In this document: piece after piece, positions 1-14,800 of the stretch | How positions within the stretch are numbered: position 1 is the first letter of the stretch | Layout of the letters: each line of letters starts with the position of its first letter | Origin: Setophaga petechia | Lineage: Eukaryota; Chordata; Aves; Passeriformes; Parulidae | Reading direction: 5' to 3' | DNA length: 64,000 nt | Assembly: GCA_024362935.1 (NCBI GenBank) | Contig: JANCRA010000012.1 | Span: 7,564,001 to 7,628,000, forward strand | Notes under the pieces: model-generated | The model's database searches: none | Seen by the model: the letters and a program-made list of their open reading frames with translations, nothing else | What the model was told of the DNA's origin: nothing | Translations under genes and position numbers: made by a program

Positions 1-2673
1 GAGCAGAAGACAGGCCTCAGTTACAGATTAGTGGAAGGATGAAAGAAAGGCTTCCTATCTGGATTCCCATTATCTCATTGCATGAATTAAGAGTTGCTAT
101 GTTCCTTGTATCTGTCTAACAGCTGAATTGATTCCCTGCACTGCTGCAGAATGTGCCATCTGAGAAACTGAAAGGGCTTTAAAAATGTTGTTGAAGTCAA
201 ACTCATAAGGAAGAAGGTAGCTCAGACACTAAACCACAACTGCTTGCCTGTAGCTTCATATCCAGTAGCAAGTGCAAAACAACTGGAGACATCCCAACAG
301 TGATGAAAAAGAGATGACTACCATGTATTTTCTGAAGGGCAAGAGTGCATAGGAAGAGCTACCCCAAACTCCTGGTATTTTGCTCCTATATTAATGTTTT
401 GCAAACTATTTTGAGATAAACCAATAAATAGGCATGTGGTATTTAATGTTACAGCTCTAAGAGATTAGGTCATTTTTAGAGCAGTATTGAGGTTACAGAG
501 AGCCTAAACTGCCTAACAGTTAGAAAGAGCAATCAGTCCTGACAGCACATGTGCTCACTACTCCTTAGTTATTTACAATGATGTATCCATTTAATTTGGG
601 TCTATTTTTGTCCTAAAGTTTCTTTCCATCAAAGTGACTTAGTAATCTGTTACTATTTAAACGCTGTGCCTTGAATCTTCACTGATGAAAACTGATTTCA
701 CTGCTGCACCCCCGAGCTTCTCAGAATGGAACCTTCAGTGGAAGGCATCTTTAGGGACAAATGGCTAGCAAGCAGCATTCACTGTATGCATACTGCTGTT
801 TCCATTATCAGTATGAAATTGATCACTTGGGCTTCACGGTTTTGTTTGAGAGTCCTGGTAGTAAATGGAATTACAGTACACCAAAGCAAAGATTAGGCAA
901 ATAATAAAAGGCATGTTTAAAGAAACTATCAGAAAACTCACAATTAAAAGGAAAACACTGATATAGCTATCTGTGGTGCTGACTAATCCACCATCCTCAG
1001 TCATGTTTTAAACTTCAAAACAAACTGCAAGAAAAAAAAGGACAGGAGGGAGGCACTTCTGCCTTTATCTATCTATTTAACAAGATAATGTGATTTTTAC
1101 ATGAGAAAACTGCAGTAGCTCTTGCTTATCTTGACTCCAGATAAACCAGCAATTTTATTTCTGAAAGAGCAACTGTACCACAATTCAGGACTCTGCTGTT
1201 CAGCCTCTCTCTCCACAAGTCTTTGACAGGACCCTGAGGGCAAGAAGAGGAACTTGGCCCGTATTTTAACAGGACTGGTTTGACTTAGGGTCCAAACAAG
1301 GGGACCTGTCCATCATGATTCAGTTGGATTAACTGAATCCCAGCCTCCTTAAAAGCATGAGCCATCAATATAATTGCAGGTAAATGTGTTTGTTTAGCCT
1401 AGCAGAGAAAGGCTAAGGGAGAATACACTTATTTCGATCAGTCTATAAAGAAAGAAAATAGAAGGGTGGGAGACTGGCAGTTGGAGGTAAAGACAAATAA
1501 GTAGTACCCAAATGAATGTAGTATCCAAATGAAAGATATAAACTCACCATTTAGGTAGAAAACAGATTTCAAATCTACAGTTACAGCAAAAAGTGCTGAG
1601 AGGAGCCCTGTGGGATTGTCTCCCCCTCCTCACCCTGTGGCTGCAGGTCAGCTCAGCCATGCCTGAGCCATGCCTGATCCACCTGCTGGCTCTGTTCACA
1701 GCACCCACCTGGGGAGGGACCCTGGCCCCAGCAGCTGTCTATTGCTCAGCTCACCTTGCTGACAGGCAGCTTTACCCTAACGTTTACCCCGAATCTGTCC
1801 TGCTGCAGTTTAAAATGCTTTTCCTTTTATCCTGCCCCCAGTGGTTATGGAGAACAAATTGCAGCCTGCTCTGGGGAGTGCAGCCCTCCTATTGCTAAGC
1901 TGCTGTGGGACCCTGGAGAGCAAGATCTTGTGAATTTATCAATGGATTTTATTTGATTTCCTAATTTATTTTCACCTTTACTTAAATATCAATTAAATTG
2001 GTCTCCAGTTCCCTTGCCACCATTGGTGCTCACTTAGCTATTGTGACAGAGTCATTTTGGCACAAGGACATGTACAGGGAAATGCCGGAGAGAAACAGCA
2101 AATTTTGTTGGAAAAATTTAGTGAGGAAGATGTAAAACTCCAATTTTCACTTGTATCCAAATTAATTCATTTGTCCATGTGCCAATTTTGGTCAGAGGTT
2201 CAACATACATTTTCCACAAATTTGCAGACAAGTAATCATCTTTCACATTAACATAGAGAAAAAGTAAGTACAAAGAAACATGAATTGTAGTTAGTATATT
2301 CCAGAGTGATTAGGAGTAGAATTTTTTCCACTATTCATCTATTTTTGTATATGTATTAAAATAATTTGTTCATTTCAGGGAAAGAATTATATGAAAGCAA
2401 TGTCAACTCAGAGGCAAAATTTCTCATAACTGAGTGGGGGAAAAGTGACAGAGAATTAATGTTTTGATATAGAGATGATACTGGGAGAGAGATATCGAAT
2501 AAAGACAACACGTCTAAAAATTAAATCTGTGAGAACTTTTTCTTCAGCTCTTCTCAACATATGAGAAAATGGAAAATCTGCTACACTGTGTTAGCACCTA
2601 GGTACTGCTATGAAGACTATATTGGGAACAGTTCTTATAAATGGAGAAATAATTAGCAACATTGTTAATTTAC
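1..2673. other. GH31 intron reaching the left edge
   Basis: No further GH31 exon was recognised on the minus strand. Mostly AT-rich, with a GC-richer block at about 1590-1930 that includes an 11-bp tandem duplication (gccatgcctga twice, 1657-1678). No repeat family recognised. Confidence 0.6.
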
Positions 2674-2805
2674 CAGAATCAAAATGTTGTGCTTTCCATT
2701 CTTCTTCATCTCCTTTATGAACTCTGGCAGGCCAGCAAAATTCACTTTATCATAGGTAAAGTCCAGGCGACGTTCCATGTAGTCAATATCATAATGTTGG
2801 ACATC
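2674..2805 (-). CDS. GH31 exon 9: substrate-binding DIDYM strand
   Basis: 132-nt phase 0-0 exon of 44 residues: [41 protein letters not shown]. The first Asp of DIDYM corresponds, as far as I recall, to substrate-binding Asp404 of human GAA. The next exon should begin DP; I did not find it in 1-2673, so it lies outside the window. Confidence 0.94.
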
Positions 2806-5800
2806 CTAAACATTTTTCAAGTAAAAAATTACATTATTACTTCATCCAGCTCTGGAGTTCTTAGACAGGGAAGACATGGATCTGTTGGAGCAAGTCTAGA
2901 GGAGGGCCAAAAAAATGATCAGAGGGGCTGGAGCGCCTCTGCTATGAGGACAGGCTGAGACAGAGAGGGCTGTTCAGCCTGGAGAAGGGAAGGCTCCAGG
3001 GAGAACTTCCTGAAGCCTTTAAATACCTACAGAGGTTTATGAGAAAGTTGGAGTCAGACTTTTTTGTAGGGTCTGCAGCAATAGGACAAGGGGTGGTGGT
3101 TGCAAACTAAAGGAGGGTAGATTCAGACTAGATAAAAGGAAGGAGTTTTTTACGATGAGGTGGTTGCACCCCAGGTAGATGGTGAATGCCCCATCCCTAG
3201 AAACATTGAATATTAAGTTGGATGGGACTCTGAGCAGCCTGATTTAGTTGAAGATGCTCAAGGGGCTTTGGGTTAGATGGCCTTTAATGGACTCTTCCAA
3301 CTCCAAGTATTCTAAGATTCTATAACTGAAGTATTTGATATAGAAATCAGAATGCATGCAATGGTATTTCTAAAAGGCAACTAATGTATGTAATGAAACC
3401 TAAGAGACTGTAATTGTAATCCTAGCAGTGGACTACAAAAAAATGTAGAAGCCCTAGTTTAGCAACTATTTTGCAGTGATCTGCATCAGAAGTTTGTTTT
3501 CCATTATTTGTTTCTAAAATGTTAGCACCTCATACTGCTTAACAGCAAATCCACACCAAAATCACCTGCTATGCAGCCAAGAGCAGCATTTAAACATCCT
3601 GTTCACAGCCCACTTTAAATGTTCTTTTCAGCATTATGAAGATATTACATGCAAACCCACTACAGTAGATTATGAATGTCCTTTTATTCTACAATTCTCG
3701 TTGTAAGATAATTACTTTTCCTCCATTATAATTGTATCCACTTCAGAGTGTAAGGTTAGCACACACAGTGACAGACTCATACTCACATATGGGATGTCAT
3801 AGCGCTTCATGCGGTCGACGGTTTCCTTCAGAACATCAAGGCTGTTATAGCCCCAGCGGGAGAGCTGGAATCCCAGAGCCCAGTAGGCTGGCATGTGTGG
3901 GCGTCCAATGGCCTGCAGCAGCAGTGAGGAACACAGAAACACAACGGTGAGAGGAAAAGAGATTGCTCTGAAATACAGGAGAGGCTTCCAGATCACTTAA
4001 AGCACAAAGGCCAGGGCACAGGCATCACACCCCCATTAAATACCTATTCCTTTCTCTGAGTGGCTCTTGGCACAGCATGCTTGGCACTTCTCCTGGTGGA
4101 TCCTTGCCCTTCAGAGAGACTCCAACAACACCAGCACTGAGCATCACTTCTAAGGACACCCCGGTGGAGGACATGGCATAAAAGCCAGGCTGATGTCAAA
4201 CCTGGTCTCAGCCTCTGCACAGCAGCATGTGCCCTCACTTACAGGGCACATGCCAGCAGAAATCCAGTGTGGAGTCTCATGCCACCTGATCCATGACAAG
4301 TCCACAAACTCCTTGGTCAACAGAATCTCCAAACACACACAGCAACATAAGCTTTGCAAACTTCTCTTGCCACATCCAGCTGAACTAACTTATCAAGAGT
4401 CTGATCTTTATTTGAGCTCTCTGAAGTTTTAATCATATTTACACACCAATCTGATGAAACTCAGTTACTTATGGCTGACTACTGTTATTGCTGGCCCACA
4501 TTCTTGTGTTGCCAGGCACTGACAACCCTCTTCAAGGCCAGACTTAACGTTTGGTCCCGAAATTCTCAACTGAAACACAAGGTAATGAGTTAAATATGAT
4601 TTATAAATATTTGATTTCCACTGTCTGAATGTAATCCATCTGTAAATGGCATGAGGAAACTCAATTGAGAGCACAGGGAAGCAAGGCATCCTGCTCTGCT
4701 TCCCCTGGTGAGCGCTGCTACGGTAACCTGGGATGAGCAGTGGGCAATTACAATGCGTCTGTTATACAAATAAGCTGAAATCTGGCTTTGTCTCATTAGT
4801 ACACACCAGTGTTTTCTGGGGCACATCTCCTGAAATCTTTACTTCAGTTAAATCAAATGAAATTAACTTTTGATTTATATTTCCAACACCTTTGTAGGCA
4901 AAACATGAAAATCTAGTAGCTAGTAAGCACCCATGACTTAGTAATCAGCTGCAGCTTTTGTGCCCCTTTGGCTAAATAATGGTTTCTCCCTTATTTCCTT
5001 GCAGATCTCCATAGTTAAGTAATTATGCTGAAAAGTGAAAAACAACAAAACCTGCATATTGGCAGCTAAACCCCACCTACTTCATATAAATAAAACAAGG
5101 CCCTTCTGGCAGTCTGTATCTGTTGCATTGCTAAGCTCTCTGGAGATGCACTGCATGAAGGCACACCTTCCTATGGGATTTTCTTTAGGAAGCATGACCT
5201 GGGAAAGCAAGGCTGAGCTTGAAATTGCTCTAAAATACATGACATGCTAGAGCATCAGTACATGGATGTACAAAGTGCATCAGACAGAAAACCACATGTG
5301 GGAGAGAGGCAGAGAAAAGCCAAGGATGCTTTTGATGCCCCTGAGCTGGGAAAAAACCAGGGTAAATTGCTTCCAAACAAGAAATGCTTGGGAACATACA
5401 GCCAAACATTACAAATTTGGCTACAGTGTGCTTTCACTTGTTGGGGTGCTGCTGTTTCACATAAGCAGAAACATAAGGAGGCCATAAGCACTGGTGAGGT
5501 AAATGCTTTGGGTGTCTCCAGGAGGGACACTCCAGCTGATCAGCACAGCTGCCCCATACACCTGCTGCTTGTCCTGTCCCACCAGACTTAACTTTCCTGA
5601 TCCTCCTCAACACCTACTCCTCCAATTCAGCTGGATGCTGGGGTATTCAGAAGAAGTGAGAGCAGCTCTCAGCAGAGTGTTCCTGCCACAGAGGCACTCA
5701 GCTTCCACTGCACACTGCTGTGCCCTCACCAGGGCAGGCCCTGAATGGACAAAGGTGGTGTCTACCATGTAGGGGGAGACCAGTGGGCAGACAGGCCATT

Positions 5801-8800
5801 ACTACCCTGGAGCTATCCCATCTCCTTGCACATGTCTCCAGTTTTTTTTTCTGGACATATCTGATCACCCAGACCATCTTTCAAGCTCTGCTGGGGTTTT
5901 CCATGGAGAGCTGAATGGGGTGTGATGGCTCAGGACAATCTCTCAGACACCTTGTGAGCTAGCGCCAAGGTGTCCAACACAGTATGGCAAACCTCAGGGT
6001 AAGAAGTCTTCTTCTCTGGCACGTACACACTCACCATGTTAAGGATAAATTCATCTGAGGAGGCAGCAGAGCTTGTTTGGGACCAACAAAGGCTGCAGGA
6101 TGAGCTTTGTGAACCCATCATTTTGTGCTCCTATAGCAGATGCATATTTTGCCCTTGCTTTCTCTACTGGAAGCAGAGAATGACCTCTACAAACAAGGTT
6201 ATAAAAACAGACCAAAACAAAAGAACTCCCTAATGAAATAAAATGCTTTGTGCACAGGCTTCTCATCTTGGACAAGAGAAATAGGGAAAACTGGCTGATA
6301 AATATTAATCCTGCAGCTCAATGCAGAGCCCTGTGCCCTGGCAGGATGTCTGCATGGCATCTGCTGCCTCTTCCCAAGCAGGCTGGGAAATGGGAGAGAG
6401 GGAACCAGCCTGGGCAGAGGCAGTGGGAGCTGCTGAGCAGCTATGCTCTGGGTCCTGTGATACCCCAGGTCACTCCTGCCTGGGGAGAACAGCCTGGGAC
6501 ATTGCCAGTGCATTTCAAGAGTTGGATGGGGATTGGCTTCTTCGCCCATGTCCTGTCAAGCATGCAGGTGGAGAACAGGGGGGCTGGAGGGGGAGCTGTG
6601 GCCACTGGTGTGTCAGTCAGAGCCCTTCCAAAAGGGCATGTCCCCAGCACTGGGGTTTGCTGGGGTTCACCTGCTCACCCCTATGGGATGGTGCTGTGTC
6701 ATTCTGGACCACAGAGTAAGACAGTATTGTGTGACAGCATCACTTGAGGAGTTTGGCATTACAGCTGAACCAACAGAAAAATATCTACCTTGCAAGGAAC
6801 ATATTAAGCTTTTAAAGCAATTAGTTCTCTAGGTTCACCAGGCTGGTGCATCTATGGTGAGCTTAATTGAAACCAGCAGAACATTTGAAGAGGAAGGATG
6901 AAAACAGGGCAGCTGGGAAAACAAATGTTCTTTTTTCTAATTATGCTGTGGACTCTCTCTAATGGATCCCCCTGAAGCTTCCTGATAAAGTAACTGACAT
7001 ATGGTACCCACTCACAGATGGATCAGCAGAGGCAGGAATGTAATTTTGCAAACCTGAAGACTCAAGTTGGATTTGATATATATTTAGGATCTACTTAATT
7101 CATACAGATTGCATTCTGCATACAAATGATAAGAAAGTGCAGCAGCCAGAGAAAGCCTGCTTGGCAAAACTGACTACCATAAAATCAGAAAAGGTAGATG
7201 GGGTATGGCAGGAGAACTGAGGGAGGAAAACAGAGAAACAGCAAACATATGGGGTATCCAAAATGAAAGGGGGAAAAAAGCACAAAGATACGGTAGCGCA
7301 GAACCAATAAAAACAAAAGATCCTATTTTCTGTTCCAGAATTCTTCCTGCACTTGCTTCTTAAATAACTCCTGGTGTTTAATAAATTCACTGTTAGTTTT
7401 TGAATGTTTACATAACTTAGCATTATGTATCTTTTTTTTTTCACTTTTTTCAGAGCCACCTGAGAGCTGCTGTATCGAGGAGGTACCCTGGAAGCATTTT
7501 GTGGTAAGAATGAAGTTCAGTGGAAACAAGTATATCTAACAGATAAAATCTGTGTCTAGGGAGCAGGTGATCTGTACTCATTTTCTCATTAATAACATTA
7601 TTTCTCCAATAATCCAGGATTATTGGAGAAATAATGTTATTAATATAAGCATCAATGATATGTACTAGGTTATAAATTCTATAGAGTACATCAGGATCCT
7701 ATTCTGTTAACACTACGACCAAGGACTTTGGTGAGAGAGAGACAGATGCAGAGTTATGCCTACATATCACAGAGGCTGGAGAGAGGTACTCTTTTCCTGT
7801 GCTCACAACGGAGCTGAGATGTCCTGCAATCCAGATTGCAAATCTTACACCCTAATTAGCCACACAAAATGTTTTTTGAAGCTTGATATTTGCTTCAACT
7901 CCCTTTCTTCAAATAGGAGTTATAGAAGAAAACTGTAAAACCCAGGTGGGCTAATGCACTGGGTTTAATGTTTCTGTATGCCTAAATTCACAATGGCTAA
8001 ATTCCAGAGGTGCTGCCATGGCCCACATATCTGTATCCAGCTCATCAGCTATGACTAAGGCAAGCAGTTGAGTGCTGTGGGCACCCAGTCAGTTAGAGGG
8101 CAACCTTCACTCAAAGTCTGTTAACAGAAGCTAAGCTTTGATTTAGGAGAGCAAAAAGAAAGGCCCTGCAGCTGCTGAACCATAAAGAAGATGCTCACAA
8201 CCTCAGGAATATAAAAGATTTAAGGATTTTCAATGCCAAGGTCTTCAAATATTGGCTTTTTTCTGCACAAAACAATTATCAGTTGTTTATTCCTTTTTGG
8301 GGAATTCAGCTGCAAGACTCTCACTGAATCCTCTGTGATAAGATCCATGCAAAAGCAGGTTCCCCTTGTTACCTCTCCAATAGGAGAGTGGACTAGAGAC
8401 CTCTGAGGTCCCTTACACCTGTAACTAGCCCACAGTTCTGTAAGAAGGAAGCAAACCAGCAATTTTCTCTCCAAAGAGAATCAGGAGACTTATAGTATGC
8501 TCACTTACAGCTTGTTATTGGATAATTTCTGATAAAATAACAAATTCACGGCCTTTACTCAAGAGCTATTAAATATCTGTTTTTTGAACCCTGACATTCC
8601 TGAGCATCTTGTTATGGAGCTCACACACTACTGCTGTGCACTGTTGGTCTGTTCTGAAAGGCCACCAATGGCCTTGGCAATGCTGGCCTGGTATTGGGTG
8701 TGACTGCAGAGCCTCAGCCAGGCTCAGGTCAGTGCCTGAGCTCTTTAGCTTGTTACTGCTTTTTCTCACCTTCCTGCAAATGGAGGTGTTTGCTGTTAAA

Positions 8801-11800
8801 AGTGAGATTAGTGTTACATAACTGTTCTGCACACCAGACCGCTTCTGCAGCAGGAGAAAAATGTGATCACTGTCATACAGAGAGAGCTGTACAGGACAAT
8901 CTCAGATGTCTTACATGTGGCAGGAGTAACACCCCATACAGCTGGGCTCAGGGACAGGAGGGATCAGAAGAACTGGGCTGGAGGCTGCTCCTTCCCATGG
9001 GACCGTGCCCAGCACAGACCCCATAGCTGCTGCCACTGCTGCAACACCCAGGTGCCACTGGCAGGAAGAATCCTACAGCTCACCTCTGCTCCATGCAGCA
9101 CACAGCAGAGGAACAGAGGTACCACATTCACCCTCTGCTCCCTTCTCACACCTTGCCTCACTCTTGGAGCCCATTTAAAGCAGATTATCCTTGGCCAGGC
9201 TGGCATCCAGGGTCATCACAGCTTTTGTCCTCACTCCAAGGATGCAGAGAGGCTAGTGACTCTGGCAGAGCTCCAATCATCCCTGATCACCACACAGAGA
9301 GCCAAGAGCTCTGCTCTTGGCATAGCCTGGACCCAGCAGCTCTGGCCAAGAGTCTGTGGTCACCCTGGGTGCTGGTGACAACCTGGAGAGGTGTGTGGGG
9401 AAATCTTGCATCTTCCAGAGGCCAAATAAAGAGCTTTGTTACAAAGCTGTCCTAACTCACTGGTTTGGGGGGAGCCACATGAAAGCCCACAGCAGAGCTA
9501 AGCTCCTAAACCTCTCACAGAAAAAAGCATAGCAGGGGCAGAGAGGAGGCTCAGATCCTGAAGTGGCACTGAAGGCAATGGCACAAAACATTTGAGAAAG
9601 GTGTAAGGCACTTTGCTCTGGAAACAGCTCCCTTGTTCTCACCAGCTGTGCATCTGCTGGCACCTGGCCACCCTGCCACACCAGCGGGGCCATCCCAGAG
9701 AGATAAACTGAGGGGTCCTTGCAAAAAGCACTGGCTGGGCCAGACTTGCTCAGGAGGGAGGCAGGTGCTATTCCACCGAGAAGCTCTGCAGCAGTGCAGC
9801 CTGGTCCCACCAGGGGCCCCTGCGGCCAGGAGCTCTCAAAACACCAATTTGCAGAGGAGACCCAGGCAAACAGCTCAGAGAGCCAAGCCATGCTGCTGAG
9901 CAGTGCTCTGCAGACATCAGTCACACTTCTCCTTTCTACCCCTTTTCTTTCCCTACAGCATGGCAATGACTGCACTGGGAAAATCCTCTCAGTGTGACAG
10001 AAAAGACAATTGAAAAATAAAGTCTTCTCTGTCTCCTTCACCTTCCCACATATCTTGTACATAAAAGCCAAATTATTACCCTAGAGACTAATAATATGGT
10101 AATTGTAACATTTTTGACCTTGGAATTTCAGGATGTTTACTGAAGAACTTATTATTTCACATTGAAATTACTAACTTGCATTCTTTAAGATTCCCTAGAG
10201 AGTTGAGCACAAGCTCAGAGAATACAGAACAGGATTTTTTTGTCCTGGCATGTGACATGTCTCATTAGGAGACACCCACTGCTCTCCTTTACCTTGTTTT
10301 CTTTGCTCCAGCTCCATTTCCAGAGACAGGGGTGGAAAGTGAGCTGCCACTACCCATCAGCTGGAGAGTGAGAACTCTCTCATTTTATTTTCAGATGCTG
10401 ACCACCTGCTAAGCCACAGAAATGCTGCCTTCAAACAGCAGTAAAGGACTTTGAAAAGGAACAGGCGTGGCTCTAATTTCCATCGTACTGCTGCACTAAC
10501 TCCCTTGAAATGGGGATGAAAGCTTCAGCCTGGGGGAGAGTTGCTTTACTTTTTCCCCCCTTTTATTACCCACGTGTAAGTTAAAATCCCAGCTTGCTTG
10601 CTGGTCTGTGGCAGTGGCAGTGTGTGCTGGTTTGGGCTGGAATATAGTTAATTTTCTTTATAGTAACTGGAATGGCCTGTGTTTTGGATTTGTGCTGAAA
10701 ATAGTGATGATAATTGAGGAATATGTTTGATTTTGCTGAGCAATGCTTACACAGAGTCAAGGCCTTCTCTGTCCCTCACTCCACACCACCAGTGAGGAGG
10801 CTGGGGGTACACAAGGAGTTGGGAGGGGACACAGCCAGGACAGCTGAGCCCAGCTGACCCAAGGGATATTCCATATCGAATGGCTTCATACTCAGCACAT
10901 AAATCTGGGGGAAGAGGAAGGGGGAGCTGGATATTCAGAGTGATGGCATTTGTCTTTCCAGTAACAGTCACATGTTCAGCCATTCCCCCGAATCCTGGGG
11001 GTGTCTAAACACCCTCCTGCTCCTGGGAACTGGTGAATGAATTCCTTGTTTTGCTTTGCTTGTGTGCACAGTTTTGCTTCACCCATTAAACTGTCTTTAT
11101 CTCAACCCACGAATTTTCTCACTTTTGCCCTTTGGATTCTCTCTCCCACCCCACTGGGGGGGTGTGAGTGGCTGTGAGGGGCTGAGCTGCCAGCTGGGGT
11201 TAAACCATGACAGACAAAGGGTGGGGATGATGTGCAGAGGGAGCTGGAAACCTCCAAGCAACAGAGCAGTTGCTCCTTCTCCAGGATATGGAGGAGCACC
11301 ATCAGCCTCCTACTTCTCTGGGAGGTAGCACCTGAACCTCTCCTTGGTAAAGGAAAGTCTACCAGAGCCAACCACCCGAGAGAAGCTCCAGCCTTCCCAA
11401 AACAGCAGCATGAGCAAGTCTTATCCCTTCCTTCACCAAAACAGAACCTAGAAATACCTTCCTTCTGGGTTAAATCCTCTTTTTCCCTTGCTCTAAACCA
11501 CAGTATTTCTGTTCCCATACAGGCACTTTAAAAGAAGTCAAGCATAGGATATGGAGGCTTTAAAAAGCCAAGAAAGACAAAATGTTTGCTAAAGATCAGA
11601 GCTCTGCCTCCTTTGATGGGTGGCACAGGGAAAGGCAGAGCACCTGCACATCTTGCTGTGAGCTCTGAGTGCCTGGCTCTGGGATGCCCTACTCTGCTCA
11701 GCCTTCCTCAGGGAAGGCTAAAGGCTAAGAAGGGTCTGCACAGTGACCTCCCCTTCTCACAGTGGCATGCTTACTCCAGCTTTGCTCCACACTCTTTAGG

Positions 11801-14800
11801 TTTCACACTGACTTTTTACATACACAGCTTGCATCTGAGGTGGCAATTTTCTGTAGAAAGGCCCAGTTGAAGCATTATTTGGTTACCAGGAAAAACATAT
11901 TATCTGTTACTTTTTTCTGCACAGTCATCACTAAATAAGAATTGTATGTACACTTCCAAATCAGCCATTGGAACTCTCAGTTCTCTGGAAAACATTGGGC
12001 AATTGGATAGCAAGTAGTTACACTCTGTGAGACAGCAGTAAATGCAGTGTTATACATTCATGCTCTCCAATGCAATTATATGGATTTTCATTAGTAAAAA
12101 ACAGCCTGATGGCTCCAAAATCAGCAAGCAATACCACTGGCAAATAAAGGCTTGAAGACTTCAAAGTCCATTCAATATCTCTGAAATCCAGCATATGTAA
12201 AGTTCCCAAACATTCCCATCTGTGCTATGCCTAGTTTGTTTTCTTGGCCTGCAGCATCAAAATGCAGTCATGTCATACAGCAAAGACTATAAAACTGTGG
12301 CACCCAGAGAGGAGTAAGCTTAGACAGATATCTTTCTAATCATTGCATCCCTTTAGTGCATCCCATGCTGACATATTGCAGGAGAGGCTGGAGTGTGCGC
12401 TGAACAGCCAGCCTGCCTGTGACACTCAGACAGACTCTCACAGATGCTCGAGCACACGCCAGCTTTCCCATGGATCTGAAGCTGTGGCTTTGTACAAATG
12501 GATCAGGACAAAGCTCTGCCTGCACCACCCACTGATACTACCAGATACTGACAGGACTGTGTTACAAGGCACTGCTCCATGTGCCATGAGCACTTTTCTA
12601 CTGACCTCAGTGTACTGCTGAACCACGTTCTCAGGAGTTGGTCCCATGAAGAGATAGAAATCGAGGATCCCTCCAATAGTGCGGAAAGTCAAAGATGGGT
12701 TTGGAGACAGAGTAACATCTAAAAGGGAAAAAAAGGCCCTCAGCACAAACCAGTTCTGCACTATACATGGGAATAGGTCAAGAATGCATCAGGGGAGGTT
12801 GAGACTCAACAATAGGAGGCATTTCTTTACTGAGGCTGGGCAAATGCTGAAACTGGCTTCCTAGAGATGCCCTGAGCCTGTCAGTGTATAAGATCATTTA
12901 GACAATGCCTTAGTAACATGTTAAGCTTTTGGTCAGCCTGGAAGTGTTCAGGCAGTTGTACTACAAGTATGTTTCATGTCCATTCCAACTGAAATATTCT
13001 ATTCTATCCTATCCATCCAAGGTGTGTGCACCCTGGGCACTTCTGTGCACCTTGTGGGTATGACTGGATGAGCAAACAGGGCCTGAAGGTAGGCAGGCCA
13101 GTGTTTCTGTAATCTCTGCTTTCAGATTGGCATGGTGCAGCAATAAATCACAGAAACTCACACAGAGTAGATTGCATAGATCCATTTGTCTCCATTTCAT
13201 ATTTATACAAAGGATCAACAAGTTTTTGTTTAGGGTTCCTCTATGCAATTTTAATCTTATTGAAAGCCATTGTCTGCCAGGGGAAACTGATTTTATAGAC
13301 TAAGTGAAGATTCTCCTTTTCTGAAATTATACCACTAGATTAATGCAGTAAGGTGACCATGGAAACATACAAAACTATTCTCCAAAGACAGAAGATAGGA
13401 CTAACCTAAACTGATTTGATTTTGTTATGCCAATCTCAGAGGAAATTTCTTCCACCTTCTTCTTTCCCTCTATTTGCATCTATTTTCATAAAAATGTTAA
13501 GAATGTATTTTCCCTGATAATGCCTAAAAATACCAAAATTCCTTGTTTAAAATCCATTCTACTGAAATCCCTTTGAAAAATCTTTGAAAAAATCTGTTAG
13601 TCCTGGAAGCTTAGTTAGCCACACAGTCACTCATATTTGTACCACACTGAAAAAGCAGCCAGTAAAACAGTATTTTATACTTACTAATCTATCATATTTC
13701 TATTTGCAGTCCATCTAGGGAATCCATATATCTTTTTACCTTGTGCATTGGAGTTCAGAAGGAGAACACCGTGGGCATTGGCGTCTGGTTCTACGCACAT
13801 GTAGAAAGGGTGAACTCCATAGAGGTTGGCAAATGACTGAAACATAAAGAACACATGAAGTATCACTTGACTTTGCTATTTTTCATAGCTTTTGTCAGGT
13901 AGATACACATGCACAGACAGGGAAATAAATTCATTCATAGTTAGAGACTTATTTTGAAAGGTTGGGGATTTTTCCATCTAAATTGGTGCGAAGTCAAATT
14001 GACAGAAAAGAGTTGGGTTTTTTTCTGCCTTATCACAATAGAATTTTTTAGTCTTTCCAAGTTAAACCTTTGATATTCTGCTAAATCCTTCAAAATGGCA
14101 TGAGTAAGCATCACTTTTCTAGTTAAAACAGACTCAGCCACTGATTCCAGTTCAGCCAAATATCTAATGAGTCCTGCTGGAGTCCAGCTTGTTTGGATGA
14201 ACAGGGATTGATCCAAGCATGAAATGCAAAGCTCTTCTGAACCTGCATCTTGGCACACAATATACTTTTTCCTGAAAACTGCACTGTGAGAAAGGTTATG
14301 ATAAATATTCTCAAAGTTCCCTCAAAACATTCATGGCTTCGTCTTTAATCAAAGCTGATGATACCTGCGAAGCTTGTGACATTCCATGTTTGCCACCTCG
14401 TTTTGGTGACACAAGCTAGGACAAAGTGTTGCAGAGTGAATTACCGTTGGTGCCTGGTCCCTGGAGTACATGCCATAGGTAACAAAGTCCATGTTGTGCT
14501 TGAAAGTCGGGTGCTCATGTTCACCAAACCCATACACAGAAGTGGATGGCACAGTGGTGGTGATCTGAAGGAACTGGTTGGAGAAAAACAGATCAACCAG
14601 GGGACTGTCCCACCTGTGACAAACAGAGCGAGACAGGATTAGTTTGTTTCTCTTTGGAAGGTATTATTTTTTGTTCATGTCTGGCTATTTATACTTTTTA
14701 TGTATTTTGGAGAATAACAGTATTAAAAATTCATTAAATTCTATGCAGGCATCTAAAGTGCTTAACCTGACGCATTAAATTCATCTTGCAATGGTTGAAG

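Larger units (their letters stand above)
3913..12605. other. 8.7-kb GH31 intron (exon 7 to exon 8)
   Basis: Holds the perfect palindrome at 7588-7644, the short inverted repeat at 5946-5974 and an LTR at 10625-11212. GC-richer blocks at about 5500-5800, 6300-6720 and 8860-9990 carry chance open frames, the longest at 9457-10071 on the minus strand; none shows a domain I recognise. Confidence 0.6.

Noticed and set aside
1593..1956. GC-richer block with overlapping frames near the left edge, possible next GH31 exon
   Set aside because: On the minus strand it shows none of the expected DPxIS or WxDMNE residues, and the plus frames have no known domain.
6250..6747. 165-codon plus-strand frame
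   Set aside because: Overlaps several other long frames in all directions in the same GC-rich block; no recognisable motif.
9457..10071. Longest non-gene open frame in the window (204 codons, minus strand)
   Set aside because: Composition is Cys/Ser/Trp-rich with no domain, splice support or family resemblance. It lies in a GC-richer intron block where long chance frames are expected.
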